Below are positions 12,201 through 23,113 of a stretch of DNA of 64,000 bases, piece after piece. Under the pieces are notes generated by a model. That model did no database searches, was not told the DNA's origin, and was given only the letters and a program-made list of their open reading frames with translations. The DNA is from Henricia sp. BOLD:AAB3569 (Eukaryota > Echinodermata > Asteroidea > Spinulosida > Echinasteridae): positions 62,001 to 126,000 of the forward strand of contig JBBELK010000216.1 in NCBI GenBank assembly GCA_037783545.1, given 5' to 3'. The position numbers were made by a program, and so were the translations under genes. Each line of letters opens with the position of its first letter. Within the stretch, counting starts at the first letter, position 1.

Positions 12201-15200
12201 GGAGTGTGCTCGTACTCCTGTCAAGTGTCATGTGATTTGTACGAAGATGGTGGGATATTTGGTGAATTTGCTCAACGTGTCAACTCAATAACTGAAACAA
12301 TAACTCACTAAGGTTTGTTTTAGACGGCATCAAAGGTTCTCACGACTTACGGCCTGTATTTCCTCAGTTTCTTGTGAGCAATGAAACGGCATTTTTTTGT
12401 GCAGTGATGGCAAGAGACGTCCATCTTCACTGATTGCCATTCGCGCACGCGGACTGCGGATTTGCCGTTCGCGTGATGTGACCCGAGTGCAATACGCACG
12501 CATTACTCCCGAGTAACGAGAACTGCACGCCCGAACGCAGCCCATGAGTGTCGTTATTCTTGCCGTTCACGCGCGCAGGAGTATAACTCGTGTTATAACA
12601 CGAGTACACGCCCGAACGCAGCCAATTAGTCCAGCACTAGTATCACACATAGCCGATGACGTAGTTACTGAGACACAAGATGCGTGATATTGTAAACGGT
12701 GCATCGGGTACACGTATGTCGGTAGCGTAGACAGGATTTAAAAAAAATTATTTTTTATTTACACCATTTTTAGACTTATTTCAAGCCTGACTTCGTGTAT
12801 AATGTACCAGTTATGCATAGGGTCATAGGGTACTTCCCATAATAGACCGTATCGAATAGCCGCCATCTAGGGTCATTGGTCATGACTTCTAAATGTGCGT
12901 CCGTTGCTATTAGAGGTGTATTTTGCATTAAAATAATATTGCCCTGAAGTTTGCACATAAAACAGCCGTTCAATGCAGTCTTTGACTGAGTACGCATGCG
13001 CGCACGCTGATTTCGCGGGCCGCTGCTTATTTGATAACGACACAATACTTTGCGCGTGAAAACCGAACATTTATCGTGATTTTGTCGACTGAAAACACAC
13101 CCAAACTGTTCCGCAAGTACACAAATGGGTACTAGGACAAATCAGGAAGTGATTTTGGACACTATCGACTCGCTGCGACGCCGCAAAGCCCGGCCAGATC
13201 TGGAGCGAATATGCCACATGGTCGAGCGAAAATATGGCGTGAGTGCAGCCGAAGTTGAATGCGAGTTAGAGGGCTTAGTGGACGATGAAGTCGTGTACAA
13301 AGTGGAGTACAAAGGTAGCACAAGCTATCGCAATGCCAGCAAATGGAAGAAAAGTCACCTCAGCGGGATTCTTCTTAACTCGGCCGATTCTAGCCGCTTA
13401 CTCGTGGAAACAGTGAAAGAATTGAGCAGAGAGAATGACCAAAGCCGCGGAGTGGCGATTGAGAACATTGAGAAGCACCTGGTGGGCCTTGACCCCAGCA
13501 CCAAACTGACCATCAAGATGAAACTACAGAATGCACTAGACAGAGAGGTATTTAGCGGTCGACTGGCCAAAGTGGCCAGAGGCGTCTACGCGATGCCCAT
13601 GAGGCCGGAATCTCGGGCTCAGCAACGGACCAACAATGAAACATTCAGTAAGGTCCAGCGCGTCAAGAAACGAAAGGTATACTGATGAAGACCTGTTCAT
13701 TAAATAGGCTATATCGTTATTACTTCATCTGTATTTTTTCCTCATTTGGTAAGGATTGCAGCTGCAACTGACTGAAAAATCCAGTAACGAAAATTGTAAT
13801 TGGTTTTTAATTGATCTTTCTTTAATCTAAGTTTTTGTTGGCTAGTATCCGTTGCAAACGTGCAACTGTATCCAAATTTCAAATGTGAACATAGCCTACT
13901 TTGTGCAAATTATTGTGAATGGTATAATTGCCGCTTTTAAGTTTCATTAAGTTATTTTAAAGTTAAATCGAGCGTATTTTACACAGCGGACAACGATAAA
14001 GTGTCCTGTGCCATTATTATACAACAAAACCGCGTGTTTACGTTTGTTTGCTACACCTGGAGTATTCATGAATATTCATTAGGTTATTCCGGAATGCAGT
14101 GTTTGCAAGCAGCGTTTATGTTTTGGATACGCGCGTGTGCACATGTACTATGTACATGCATACGTACGTGTACATGTACACGCCGTATAATATGCACGTA
14201 GGTTGCGTGGGCGGACGTTTTTGCGTGTTTCAGCGAACCATGAAATAATGTTAGAGGCCTTTTAATTGGCATTTTCAGTTAACAATAACAGCACCGCTTT
14301 TTAAAATTCTCCCAAATTTGTACTTAACAACATTTGTTATTAACAATGGTTTGTGCCCAATTTCCATTGTTAGTTGCTCATATAGCCTACTCATAGTGCT
14401 ACTTGGCCAGACACGGGGGAAAGGTGCGCCCGCGCTCCTCCCCCTGCTGGATGTATTTACGACACGACCGTATATCCTGTGGTCAGTGTGCTAAAATTGG
14501 GTTTTTTGTGTGTACCAATTGTAATTCCATCAGTGGAATGTTGTGGTTGTCTCTTCTTTGTGGTGAATATCAGATTTTCCCGCATTTGTTCACTTTGTTT
14601 CGTTTATTCTGTTTTCCTATATTTGATTGTTAACTTGAGCATCCCATGCATTTTATCACGCGGATCGAATCGGTTTAGTTTGCACAGGGTGTGACACGGA
14701 AACTATGCGCGATGGCCGCATTATGCACGAGATGCGTCCGCCACTCAGACGTACGTGCACGCACGTGCAGTTAGACCTGACAAAAATAGTGCCAAACTCA
14801 GGAGCTTTTCATCTGACGACAAACGATGTACATTTCATTTCGCACAGGAACTAAAATTAATGTCTTTTTACCCCGTGTTTCCCGCTGGAACCTAGTCTTT
14901 TTTATTAGACCTTGACCCGTTAAGATTCTTCTATAATGTGTAGGCCTACTGACTGTACTACTAGTTCACACGCAGCGCGCGTGACCTAAACCGCACCAGC
15001 CGTTGACACAAGTAGTGTGCGCGGCCGGCATCGTAAGTTGTACATGTAAAAAAAGTATTCGCTCCGATCCGCGCTCGCTCGTAGGGCCAGGGTGAAGCTA
15101 AAGGTTTTTCGGACGACGCAAGTAAACAACAAAATACATGATTTTGTATAATTTCACAGCATAGTCGCCCTTGTCACAATCACAGAAGAAGGGAAATGGT

Positions 15201-18200
15201 TGCCGGGAAATCATGTCGTCGACGTCACAGGATGAAATTAAAACGCGGCTGCAAATAAGACAAATTCCGCACCGTTATTAATTTGGGGAAAACGTTTTAT
15301 AAGCAATGCTGAGCAATGGTAAATTAAAATAAATACAGAATCCTGGGTCAATCGAATATTGTCTGTAAACCCTACGCGGATGTATGTATCCGCGTGCAAA
15401 ATCATTTTGGGTCAGTGCGTAGGCCTTAGTATAAAGAGGAGAAAAAAAGAGAAAAATCGGCACTTTTAACGACTCCAACTCGTGTCGGCAAACCGGGATA
15501 GACAAACGGGTGGGTCTGTCCAGCAACACAGCAATGACACATCAGCGCATGGGACAAACTCCTGCGGGGTCAAAATGGACGCTTGCATTTCCGTCATGCT
15601 CCACTCGCGTCGCCGTATTCTTTGATAACCGATGTTCTGTTTTTACCAAACGTTTAAGCTAAGAATGAACATTATTTTAGCTTTATTATTCCTTTCAATC
15701 AAGATAGCCTACCTTGTGTTTTTATGCCCAAGTATAAGGTTATTTTCCGCACTTTTTATCCCACGGCATTGGCATTTAATTCAAAGGGAAAACAGTTAGC
15801 TAAAGAAAAACGACCGCCAACCCATCGATTGAGCGCGCGCCAACGCCACCAACTCAAAATTATGCGATTTTCAATTCAGAGCGAAAGATAATGTCGTTCA
15901 TTCGGCCTCGGCTAATAACCTAAATTATCTGATGATACATTGATAGAAGATTCGTTTGCGGGAAAACTCAAGGCCATTATGGACATTTAAAACGGCAACT
16001 TTGTTCATCTCATATGTCACACTTCCCGAACCTATAAATCGCCTACGTACGTACGCAGAACAACGTCATCATGGTTAGAAACCTTTCGACCTTGCACACA
16101 CACACACACGATACGATTACCACACAAGGCATGCGGCACAGCAGTCGAAGCGCGGCAAAAAAAAAGCGCGCCGAATATGCTAATGAGTTACGGTTGGATG
16201 TGTCACAGATTGGCGCGTAATATTGCGCGCGGTTCTAGACTGTACGATCGCATCATGGCACTTCAGTCAAATATGTTGTAGATTTACGCAAAATCCGCTT
16301 GAGCAAAACCTAGTCATTGATAACGTTCATTGATTGCTGGCTTACTGGTTATGCTACAATGTAGGCCAGTGGCCTACTGCATTACTTTACAAACAACGAC
16401 ATCACATACGTTGGATTAAAACGAAAGCGAGGTATTTCTGCTGGCGCATATAATGTAGGCGCATATAATGTAGGCCTATATAGTTTCTAGATTTTTGAGT
16501 TGCGCTTTTGCGTCGCCTTTTGTGAAGTTCTTATCCGCTTTTCAGTGTGTCTCATTTCCGTTTAAATACAACACACGTCATTATTCCGGAGGACGAGGAC
16601 GATGGCTTTGTGCGCCGCCATTTTTATTATCGTAAAAAAGTGTTAAACTTTGACAGTGAAGGCCATATCGGAGCTAGTTAGAGGTTGTGTGCGTGACACG
16701 GTGACATTGTATTTTGCCGTATATGTGCGGGTCCCATGTTAGTACGGTGAAGCTAAACTGAAAAGTTGCCGGTGCTGCACTAGCTGCGCTCTGCCGATCG
16801 ACGCGCGTAGGCCTATTTAGGCTTTTTTGTCAATTTTCCCCATACCAAGTATCATTTACATATTTTAACAGATGTGTTTTGGACGTTTTGTAGGTATTTA
16901 TTGTAATAATCGTTTGCAAAAACTTGTTTTGTAAATCATTGCATTTGTCATGATTTTGTTTGTTGTTGAAAAGGGAAGGACCATGTTTGTGAAAGATCAA
17001 AGGATTTCTTTAATTTGTGCTTCGCTCCATAAATGTCCTACATTTAGTCAACCGTAGCTTCATTGATTTTTTTGTACCACACAGCGCATCCGTAAGACCC
17101 ACGGCCCTGATTTCGAGCACGAACCACTCTGCAAACAGCCGTCGTATGACCAAAGATGCGACTACTGCTCACTCAGGGCAAGCTCCAATCGATTTGGCGA
17201 AGCCGAAGAATTACTCGTGTGCAAAGACTGCAGCTTAAAAGGTAAAGATATCAAAATAACTGCTGCATAGTGGCTCCAACATTTAGCCTATGGTGCACGG
17301 TGTTATGTGGTCTACGGCTGTTGCCAGAATGGTCAGTTAATAGTTGTTGAATAAGGTGTGTGGCTCTGTGCATGGCAGTCGGCCAAAATATCGTTCATTT
17401 TTTTTAACGTAGAGCCAAACAGTTAGTTACGTATGTACTTTGGCGCTTTATAATGAAACAAGTGTTCAGAAGATATCCTTAGGATTTTTAAAATGTAATT
17501 TCTGAAGAAAAAAACTTTATTGCGGACGCAAAACAAGCTTATTTGCATGTAACATCTTTGACATTACTTTTTTTTAACCTGCCTTTTTAACATTGCTTAC
17601 TCTTGCTCAGCAAAGACTTGACTCACTTTTTTTTATAAAAACCTTAGGTAAAACAAAAACTTTTTCGCATTACTCATATTGATATAGGCCTACATGTATT
17701 TTTCTTTCTTTTGACCGTTTAGTTCATCCATCATGCATGAGATACTCGGCCGAATTGGCAGAGCGTTCTCGCCTGTCGCCTTGGCAGTGCATGGATTGCA
17801 AGACGTGCTTGGTTTGCAACGAGTCCGGAGACGCCGTAAGTACATCACGCGTGGGGTATGCATGTGCGTCACAATATGAATATTCATGAGCCATGAAAAC
17901 GTGCACGTCGGCGGTGACATATATGAATAAATAAATCGTTATCTCAAGCATAATTTATATTTCACCGCGTTGGTATGTCGTTTCAAATTGAACGATGATT
18001 GTAACCAACCCAAAACATGCAATAGAACCACTTTCCAGATAAACATTGGTTTCCCATCAATAATTGTACGATTATTCCATTCTTACGCTACAGGACAAAC
18101 TGCTGTTTTGTGACTCCTGCGACAAAGGTTACCACATGGCCTGCCACTACCCTCCGGTATTTAAAAAGCCAGAAGGTTGGTCAAGTATACATATAAAGTC

Positions 18201-19848
18201 TTTGTTTTTAGTTAAGAAAGTAATTAATTAGCATATTCATTTCATTTCTACAAGATGGCAACATATTTTATAGGGTACGTTTTATAATGATGATATTGTT
18301 CCCTTTTCAGGAAAGTGGGTGTGCTTCGCTTGCGAGAGAGATGAGGAAATGGAGTATTACTCAAGCGATGGTAGCGTCGTGTTGTCAAGTAACGAAGGTA
18401 ACGTCCCTGTGTGTCACAACGTGTCACGCATGTGACAGATGTTGTTCATTAATGACCGATTCGTAATTTTGGCACGTCTACGTGTACATTACGCTATAAG
18501 GTAAAACACTATACGTAAATAACGTAAAAGCGAATGCCTTTTTGGCGTCGCTAGATGAAAAGACGTACTAACTCTTCTAACAGTGGCATTCTAACTTGTT
18601 GATCTTGTACGATACGTCTTCAGTTTTAATGTAAGATGGTTATCTTTTATAAGCGGTTGATAATAAAGGTTTCCCATTGTCGGTTTTTGTCGGGTACGTA
18701 GGCCCGTTTTAATTCTTGCCATTAATTCTTCTTTCCGTAATTCACATTTTTATTTATAGATTTCTACAGTTTTCAGTCTTCCCCGTCCGAGCCAGGGCTT
18801 GTGCTACCGCTTAATGATGCTTCGAATGAATTAAGGTATAGAAATATATGCAATTTAGACTTATAGGATAAATGTCGTTATCGATGTATTTTGATCACGT
18901 TGCATTACCATTTTGCCTAAAGCCGGCCTAACACTATGCAATTTTTACTCAGAATTGTTCACGATTAGGTATAAGTTTGTAGAGATTGTACCTGATGTGT
19001 CTATATAGAGTCTGTATGTTCAGTCTCGGGTAATATCAACAAATCTTACCAAATTGTTGAATTTCGTAGCAAAAATCCACCGGCTTAACAATAACAAATG
19101 AGCGTTTGGCATTGCCAAAGCATTTGCCACATATAATATTTAAAGCTGTTGCAAGCATGTAAGAATTATTTTAATTTGGTATCTAAATTTTCACCACGCA
19201 TGCAGCGCGGTAGCGGGTAAAATCAGCCCTGACGTAGCCACTCCGAGCCTATCTAACGCCGCTAGTCTTCCGGAGCAGTCGGCATCAGCAGGAGCTAGCC
19301 GTGATTTTCCCATGACTGACCCCTTAAAGTGGGGCATAGAGGACGTGGTCAAGTACTTCACGGTACACGGATTCCCGGAACAGAGTCGAGCTTTCCAAGA
19401 ACAGGTGCATAATCTTTTGATTCCTTTTGAAACAAAAAATTTATCAAAAGTATCTGTGAGCAACAGCGGCCTGAAGAAATTTGTGGTGGAAAATGGGTAG
19501 ATATATCGAAGTTTTGCGTGGTTATTTAAGAAAATGGCATATGTGTACATTGGCATATTGACATCACTAATCCTAAACTGATTGTTCAACTTTAAAAAAA
19601 AAAAATTTTCTCAGGAAATTGACGGCAAGTCTCTCTTACTCATGAAGCGCCTAGACGTTTTGACAGGCCTTTCCCTCAAGCTAGGCCCGGCTCTCAAGAT
19701 CTATAACCACGTAATGAGATTGCAGCTGTTCTGTAAACACGGTAACAAGGCCAAGATGGAGAAGAATGGCAAGAACGGCTCCACAGGCTCAGGATCAGTT
19801 AAGACGGCTGCGAAAGCGTCTACGTCTAGCGCGCCCACAACAAAATGA
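8750..19848 (+). CDS. SAMD1-like chromatin reader: winged helices + double PHD finger + SAM
   Basis: Alternative first exons 8750-9283 or 13125-13676, then 17085-17241, 17723-17835, 18094-18175, 18311-18397, 18760-18835, 19206-19404 and 19615-19848, all in compatible phases; 493 or 499 aa. Order: tandem winged helices, basic linker, double PHD finger of MOZ/DPF type (CDYCSLR ... LLVCKDC ... HPSCMRY ... [12 protein letters not shown] ... [16 protein letters not shown] ... WVCFAC), an acidic/serine linker, then a SAM domain ([10 protein letters not shown] ... [12 protein letters not shown] | [16 protein letters not shown]). The SAM matches SAMD1/SAMD13. Vertebrate SAMD1 binds unmethylated CpG DNA through the winged helix and represses with KDM1A. 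KAT6 proteins use the same winged helix and PHD pair but end in a MYST acetyltransferase, which is absent here. Nuclear function is inferred. AATAAA at 20190. No gene symbol is given because one-to-one orthology to SAMD1 is unproven. Confidence 0.88.
9741..10231. mobile_element. Inverted-repeat element G
   Basis: Ends read CCTATTGA ... / ... TCAATAGG. Arms of about 100 bp share, in complement, TTTTGGGAGT, TTGTGGAAGCAATGTGCG and GCGCGTTGTGTGT. Non-autonomous; no open frame resembling a transposase. Confidence 0.6.
10600..10627. repeat. Poly-C tract
   Basis: Almost uninterrupted run of C with single T interruptions. Assembly length here may be unreliable. Confidence 0.8.
11036..11225 (-). repeat. 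SINE body fragment (minus orientation)
   Basis: CACTGGACCAACGGCTTTAC, CATCCCTTCCGAAGGATGG and TTGCTCAAGGGCACA are shared with 46890-47085 and, in the other orientation, with 61563-61812. CCAGAGACACC and the flanking AGCGTGAGAAAACCC are also shared with the 61.5-61.85 kb copy. The tRNA-like head is not intact. Confidence 0.65.
11697..12542. mobile_element. Fold-back element F, outer pair (arms about 380 bp)
   Basis: The left arm (11697-12083) starts GGCTGCGTTCGGGCGTGCAG. The right arm (12166-12542) is its near-exact complement, including AAAAAAATGCCGTTTCATTG and CTTGTGAGCAATG. Arms are roughly 97% identical by eye, so insertion or copying was recent. No transposase frame. Confidence 0.8.
12084..12624. 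mobile_element. Fold-back element F, second pair interleaved with the first
   Basis: An ~82-bp arm at 12084-12165 (GGCTGCGTTCGGGTGTG ... ACTCGTGTTAACACGAG) recurs in complement at 12543-12624. The order of arms is A, X, A', X', so the two pairs cross rather than nest. Both use the same GGCTGCGTTCGGG terminus. Confidence 0.75.
12843..12870. repeat. Solo end of MITE family C
   Basis: TAGACCGTATCGAATAGCCG followed by CCATCT, then unrelated sequence. The partner terminal repeat is missing. It lies about 255 bp upstream of the ATG of exon 1b. Confidence 0.65.
12991..13001. promoter_or_regulatory. NRF1-like palindrome upstream of first exon 1b
   Basis: TACGCATGCGC, identical to the site at 8616-8626 and also exactly 134 bp before its ATG (13125). 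A second shared upstream word, CATAAAACAG, lies further 5' in both copies (8592 and 12956). Confidence 0.5.
13125..13676 (+). CDS. SAMD1-like alternative first coding exon 1b (tandem winged helices)
   Basis: Open from ATG 13125 to the donor AAG|GTATAC after 13676; 184 codons, phase 0, joining the exon at 17085. The winged-helix part is nearly identical to exon 1a. Amino-acid changes are few (S3T, E13D, R50G, I158V, then a different linker). The linker after YAMP is [17 protein letters not shown], longer than in 1a, before the shared KVQRVKKRK end. It is the closer of the two first exons to the rest of the gene (3.4 kb). An in-frame stop follows at 13683, so splicing is needed to make the full protein. 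Confidence 0.8.
14330..14381. repeat. Hairpin family M, half copy
   Basis: ATTTGTTATTAACAATGG then TTTGTGCCCAATTTCCATTG, matching the right half of the complete hairpin at 50377-50463. Confidence 0.55.
16600..16630 (+). promoter_or_regulatory. YY1-like GCCGCCATTTT in a CpG patch
   Basis: GCCGCCATTTT at 16614-16624 within locally CpG-rich DNA about 460 bp upstream of exon 17085. It could mark a downstream promoter giving a PHD-SAM isoform without the winged helices. Motif seen; function inferred. Confidence 0.25.
17085..18397 (+). CDS. SAMD1-like gene: double PHD finger exons
   Basis: Four exons (17085-17241, 17723-17835, 18094-18175, 18311-18397) encode a tandem PHD of the KAT6/DPF type: Cys pairs CDYC, CKDC, HPSC, CMDC, CLVC, CDSC, then H and C in GYHMACH and the closing CFAC. 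The phases are 0, 1, 0, 1, 1. In the KAT6/DPF family this module reads acylated histone H3; that activity is inferred from the family, not shown here. Confidence 0.88.
19206..19848 (+). CDS. SAMD1-like gene: SAM-domain exons and stop
   Basis: Exons 19206-19404 and 19615-19848 carry the SAM domain, split at QEQ|EIDGKS. The match to SAMD1/SAMD13 is strong ([34 protein letters not shown]). SAMs of this type form oligomers in SAMD1; that is family knowledge. The C-terminus is a Lys/Ser/Thr-rich tail ending APTTK at 19848. Confidence 0.88.
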
Positions 19849-19918
19849 AAGAGCGTAAAGCGATTTCAAATTTGAAAATGGCGCCAAAACAGAGTAGTGC
19901 AAAATCTGGTCCAGAACA

Positions 19919-20047
19919 TTATACCCTTTGCAAGGGCGGCCATGACAGGGGGCAGTCACATTGTCACCGTGTGTCATGCTCGAGTAGGCACTTGATTTGA
20001 ATATGAAAACTTTCCCCCTGCCATGGCCGCCGGTGCATAGAGTCTAT
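19919..20047. mobile_element. MITE family A, copy 3, in the SAMD1-like 3' UTR
   Basis: Left end ATACCCTTTGCAAGGGCGG and right end TGGCCGCCGGTGCATAGAGT. Slightly shorter than other copies. It lies between the stop codon (19848) and the first AATAAA (20190), so it is probably transcribed. Confidence 0.75.
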
Positions 20048-20189
20048 TGGCCACCATCTTATGTTGTATCCAATCCCCATAACTGTAGTTTTATTTTTAC
20101 GACCTAAATGCTGCATACATGTATTACTACCCAATATAAACCTCATTAGTAAATATCACTCTGTACTGCATGTGATCAATGAAATGTAT

Positions 20190-20195
20190 AATAAA
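20190..20195 (+). terminator. Candidate polyadenylation signal of the SAMD1-like gene
   Basis: AATAAA about 340 nt after the stop at 19848. First such hexamer seen on the plus strand after the stop. Confidence 0.35.
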
Positions 20196-21552
20196 AAATA
20201 TGTAAATATATGTAGATATTAACAATATGATCACAATCTCCGTGGAAAAACCCTTTGTAAATTCGTTGGGGAAAACTGACTTTGTAAATACGTTTGTTAA
20301 CACGTCGTATACGATTTGCACAGAAGCCCTTTTTGTTTTGAATAATAATGTCGTAGAAATAATGAGAAATCATTAAGTAGGCCTATAGCTGATAGTTAAT
20401 AAAAAGGAATCGTAAAGAGTAGATTTTTTTGGTGAGCAAAAACTTAGCTGCTTTCATATTAGTATTTTTGTTCATTTTGTATGATACCTTGAGAATCCCG
20501 TTGATATGGAAACGCAGATTCCCGATTATGGTGTTTTTGTAACTAATTTTCTATGCAATTGACCATATCTCCCATGTATATATACAACTTTTCTTTTGTA
20601 CTGAAGCTATTGTTTAAATTGTTGTTAATTACTGATTTTTTTATGGAAATGAACTCTTTTTCCCGAGCGCAACTTAAAACGAGAGTACATGACATCAACT
20701 ACACTGGCGTGGCAAGTCGAAGGAATCCCATTGGTACAGCGCGCGCGTTCCTGATACAACCAATGGGGTGCTTTCGTTTGACTCGTACTATAGAACGACC
20801 ACTTGATACACGGCCGCTAATATGCACAAACTTGGAGGGGCTTGCGTGTGTTTAGTAATATTACGATGATGAATATTACAGGTTTAGATACCAAGGCACG
20901 TTTTTTACGCAGTACGATATGTGGAGAAAATCAATTAATGACCGTGGTTGAACCAATAAGTGGCATGCGATAATCCTGTATTTATTAAATTTTGGATGCA
21001 AAATATATTGTTCGACCAAAGTCGAAGGGTTTGTGGATTTAATTTTGTGGTTATTTAATATGTCTTCATCTGAGTCAATCGTTCAATTTTCCTCGTTCGT
21101 CACTTGGCACTGTTTTTGTTGAACAGCGCCACCTGCCGGGCGAACATGATGCTGCAGGCATACACTTAGTATGGGCTCCAGATCCATGGATTTTGATTAA
21201 GAGAATCGTAAGGTCAGGGAACCAGACTAGCGTCCACTAACCAATGATCTAGATTAAAGGGGGAAACGCCTCTACTAAAAAAAAATTAAATACAGCAGTT
21301 TCTATTGCATCGCTTTTATGAAAGGAAAAACATTCATTTAGGATGTCGCCTTTATTGGTACATGTATGAAATTCTTATATCGCACACAATTCCACCAAAT
21401 AAGATCGCTCATCATTACCCCTGGTCATGGGTTCAATTCCCTGGGGAGCATGTATAAAGTCTTGAAGATAGGCCTATACATGTAGCAACACTTGCAGCAG
21501 TAAAGATGCGATTCTTCGGAAGACAATCTCACTGCTTTGAGGCTGCCGCGAG

Positions 21553-21817
21553 TTATTGTTTGGGTTCTAGATCTTGTCCTCCAAAAGCTTCTTTAAATCG
21601 ATCCCGGTTAACCCCAGTAGAAGCTGTCACTTCTTGTCTTGGCTCTACGGAGTAAGAGATGGACATATCGTATGGAACAGCGGCGATATTTAGCATCTCT
21701 CTCGGCGGGAGAACACGGCGAGACGACACGGGCCAGCTAGCGGTCCACGCTTGGTGCGTCAACTGATCACGACGCTTTCTCAACATGGTTTCGGATAAAT
21801 AATCAGACGTCAAGGGC
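21553..21817 (-). CDS. Candidate terminal coding exon, unrecognised protein
   Basis: On the minus strand a long pyrimidine tract and TATAG acceptor precede an 87-codon frame, entered with one base of a split codon and ending in a stop at 21553. The peptide reads PLTSDYLSETMLRKRRDQLT, then ...WPVSSRRVLPPREMLNIA, and ends GGQDLEPKQ. It is soluble, mixed-charge and not low-complexity, unlike the surrounding spurious frames. Base composition is also GC-richer than the neighbourhood. I do not recognise the family and found no convincing upstream exon in this window. It could be a real gene's last exon, a lineage-specific gene or chance. Confidence 0.4.
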
Positions 21818-23113
21818 CTATAGGCAAGTAGGAAAAAAGAAAAAGAAAAGTTAAAGAAAAGGATAACATGTAATGCAGTACATGTGTCGTGGAGATATAT
21901 ATAGATGAGAAAAAGACCTAGGTCTAAGCCTTTTTGGTTGTGCATTTGATGTACATGTGTTTTATTTTTGGATTTTGTGATGTGTGAAATTGAGTTACAT
22001 TATTATCACATTGCATTATGTTCATCAATTAACATGCCTATACTGAAACTCGTGGACATTTTTTTAAAAACCAGTATTTTTACCACATCTTCCTTAAGTA
22101 ATTTCAATGTGTACAGCTACAGGAGCACTAATGTACGAAGGTTTTCTGGCGTCAATATTTCAGGAGGCAGTTGCAGTTATCGTTTAGAATTCTGTATATT
22201 TTTTAAAACGACTTCGACTCCGTTTGTTCTCTTGTTGGGTAATGTCTGGCCTGCAAGGTATGGCATGCCGACTATTTGGTAGAGAAATGTATATTTACAT
22301 GCAAATCACTTGCCTGAAGCAAATATTTCTCAAATATTTCTCAAGAAGCTCGGTACGCATTGATATTCAATATGCACTTCACACTACAGAATATAGAGGG
22401 GGCTGTGCATGAACTGCATAGAGGTTTCATGGAAGATGAATGTGGTAATGTGGTAACTGCAAGATCGATGTAAGTTGTCGATTGGAATAGGGAATTAACA
22501 ATTTCATATTAGAATGGATCGCTTTGGTCTATACAGATCAAAGCTTAACACAGCACGTAACACCGGGACGGAACTTAAATTTTTGAACTGATGTGTTAAC
22601 GAGAAAAAAGGAGGAAATTGTTGGACAATGGTCTCGATTTATAAACATTCGACGGGAATGTTCCTGATTATGCAGACGATATCATGTTGTCTTTATCAGA
22701 TAGATATTCTTTTCAAACTCAGAGGTTTTATGCAGGAAACGGATCTTAAAGATTACACTACGGGACGCTGGAGAGTGACCCCGTGTCAACCTCGGTTTCC
22801 GGTTCATAGCTAGACTTGCTCAAGTCTCGTTTCTACTGAGGACCAAGACGTCGACCGAAAAACTATCGTAACAAGAATATTATCAGTCCAAACCAATTGA
22901 ACTGCCTAAACCTAAATCGGTATACCAGATTGACTCATGGCTATCATCTCACATTTATATCTACCGTATTTCGGTATAATTATGATGTATAGACTTGCAG
23001 AATGCACAGGGGGGGACACGGACCGGGGCCTAAAATCCCATCATGCACACGCGGGACTCGAACCTACGTCGCGTGTATGATAACCCCAATCACGCGTATT
23101 GCATCATTTATTT

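Larger units (their letters stand above)
9284..13124. other. Intron or spacer between first exons 1a and 1b: fold-back elements and repeats
   Basis: No exon recognised. Contents: a ~490-bp inverted-repeat element (9741-10231), a C tract (10600-10627), a hairpin made of TGTGGACTTG repeats (about 10850-10945), a SINE fragment (11036-11225), the interleaved fold-back pair (11697-12624) and a solo family C end (12843-12870). CpG and CG-rich palindromes are frequent. Confidence 0.6.
13677..17084. other. Intron 1 of the SAMD1-like gene; CpG-bearing, no exon recognised
   Basis: Contains a half copy of hairpin family M (about 14330-14381), a CA tract near 16098, and a tandem GGCGCATATAATGTA duplication near 16443. 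Around 16580-16680 a CpG-rich patch includes GCCGCCATTTT (YY1-like) and TTCCGGAGGACGAGGACGA, which may be another promoter. I see no conserved reading frame on either strand. Confidence 0.45.
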
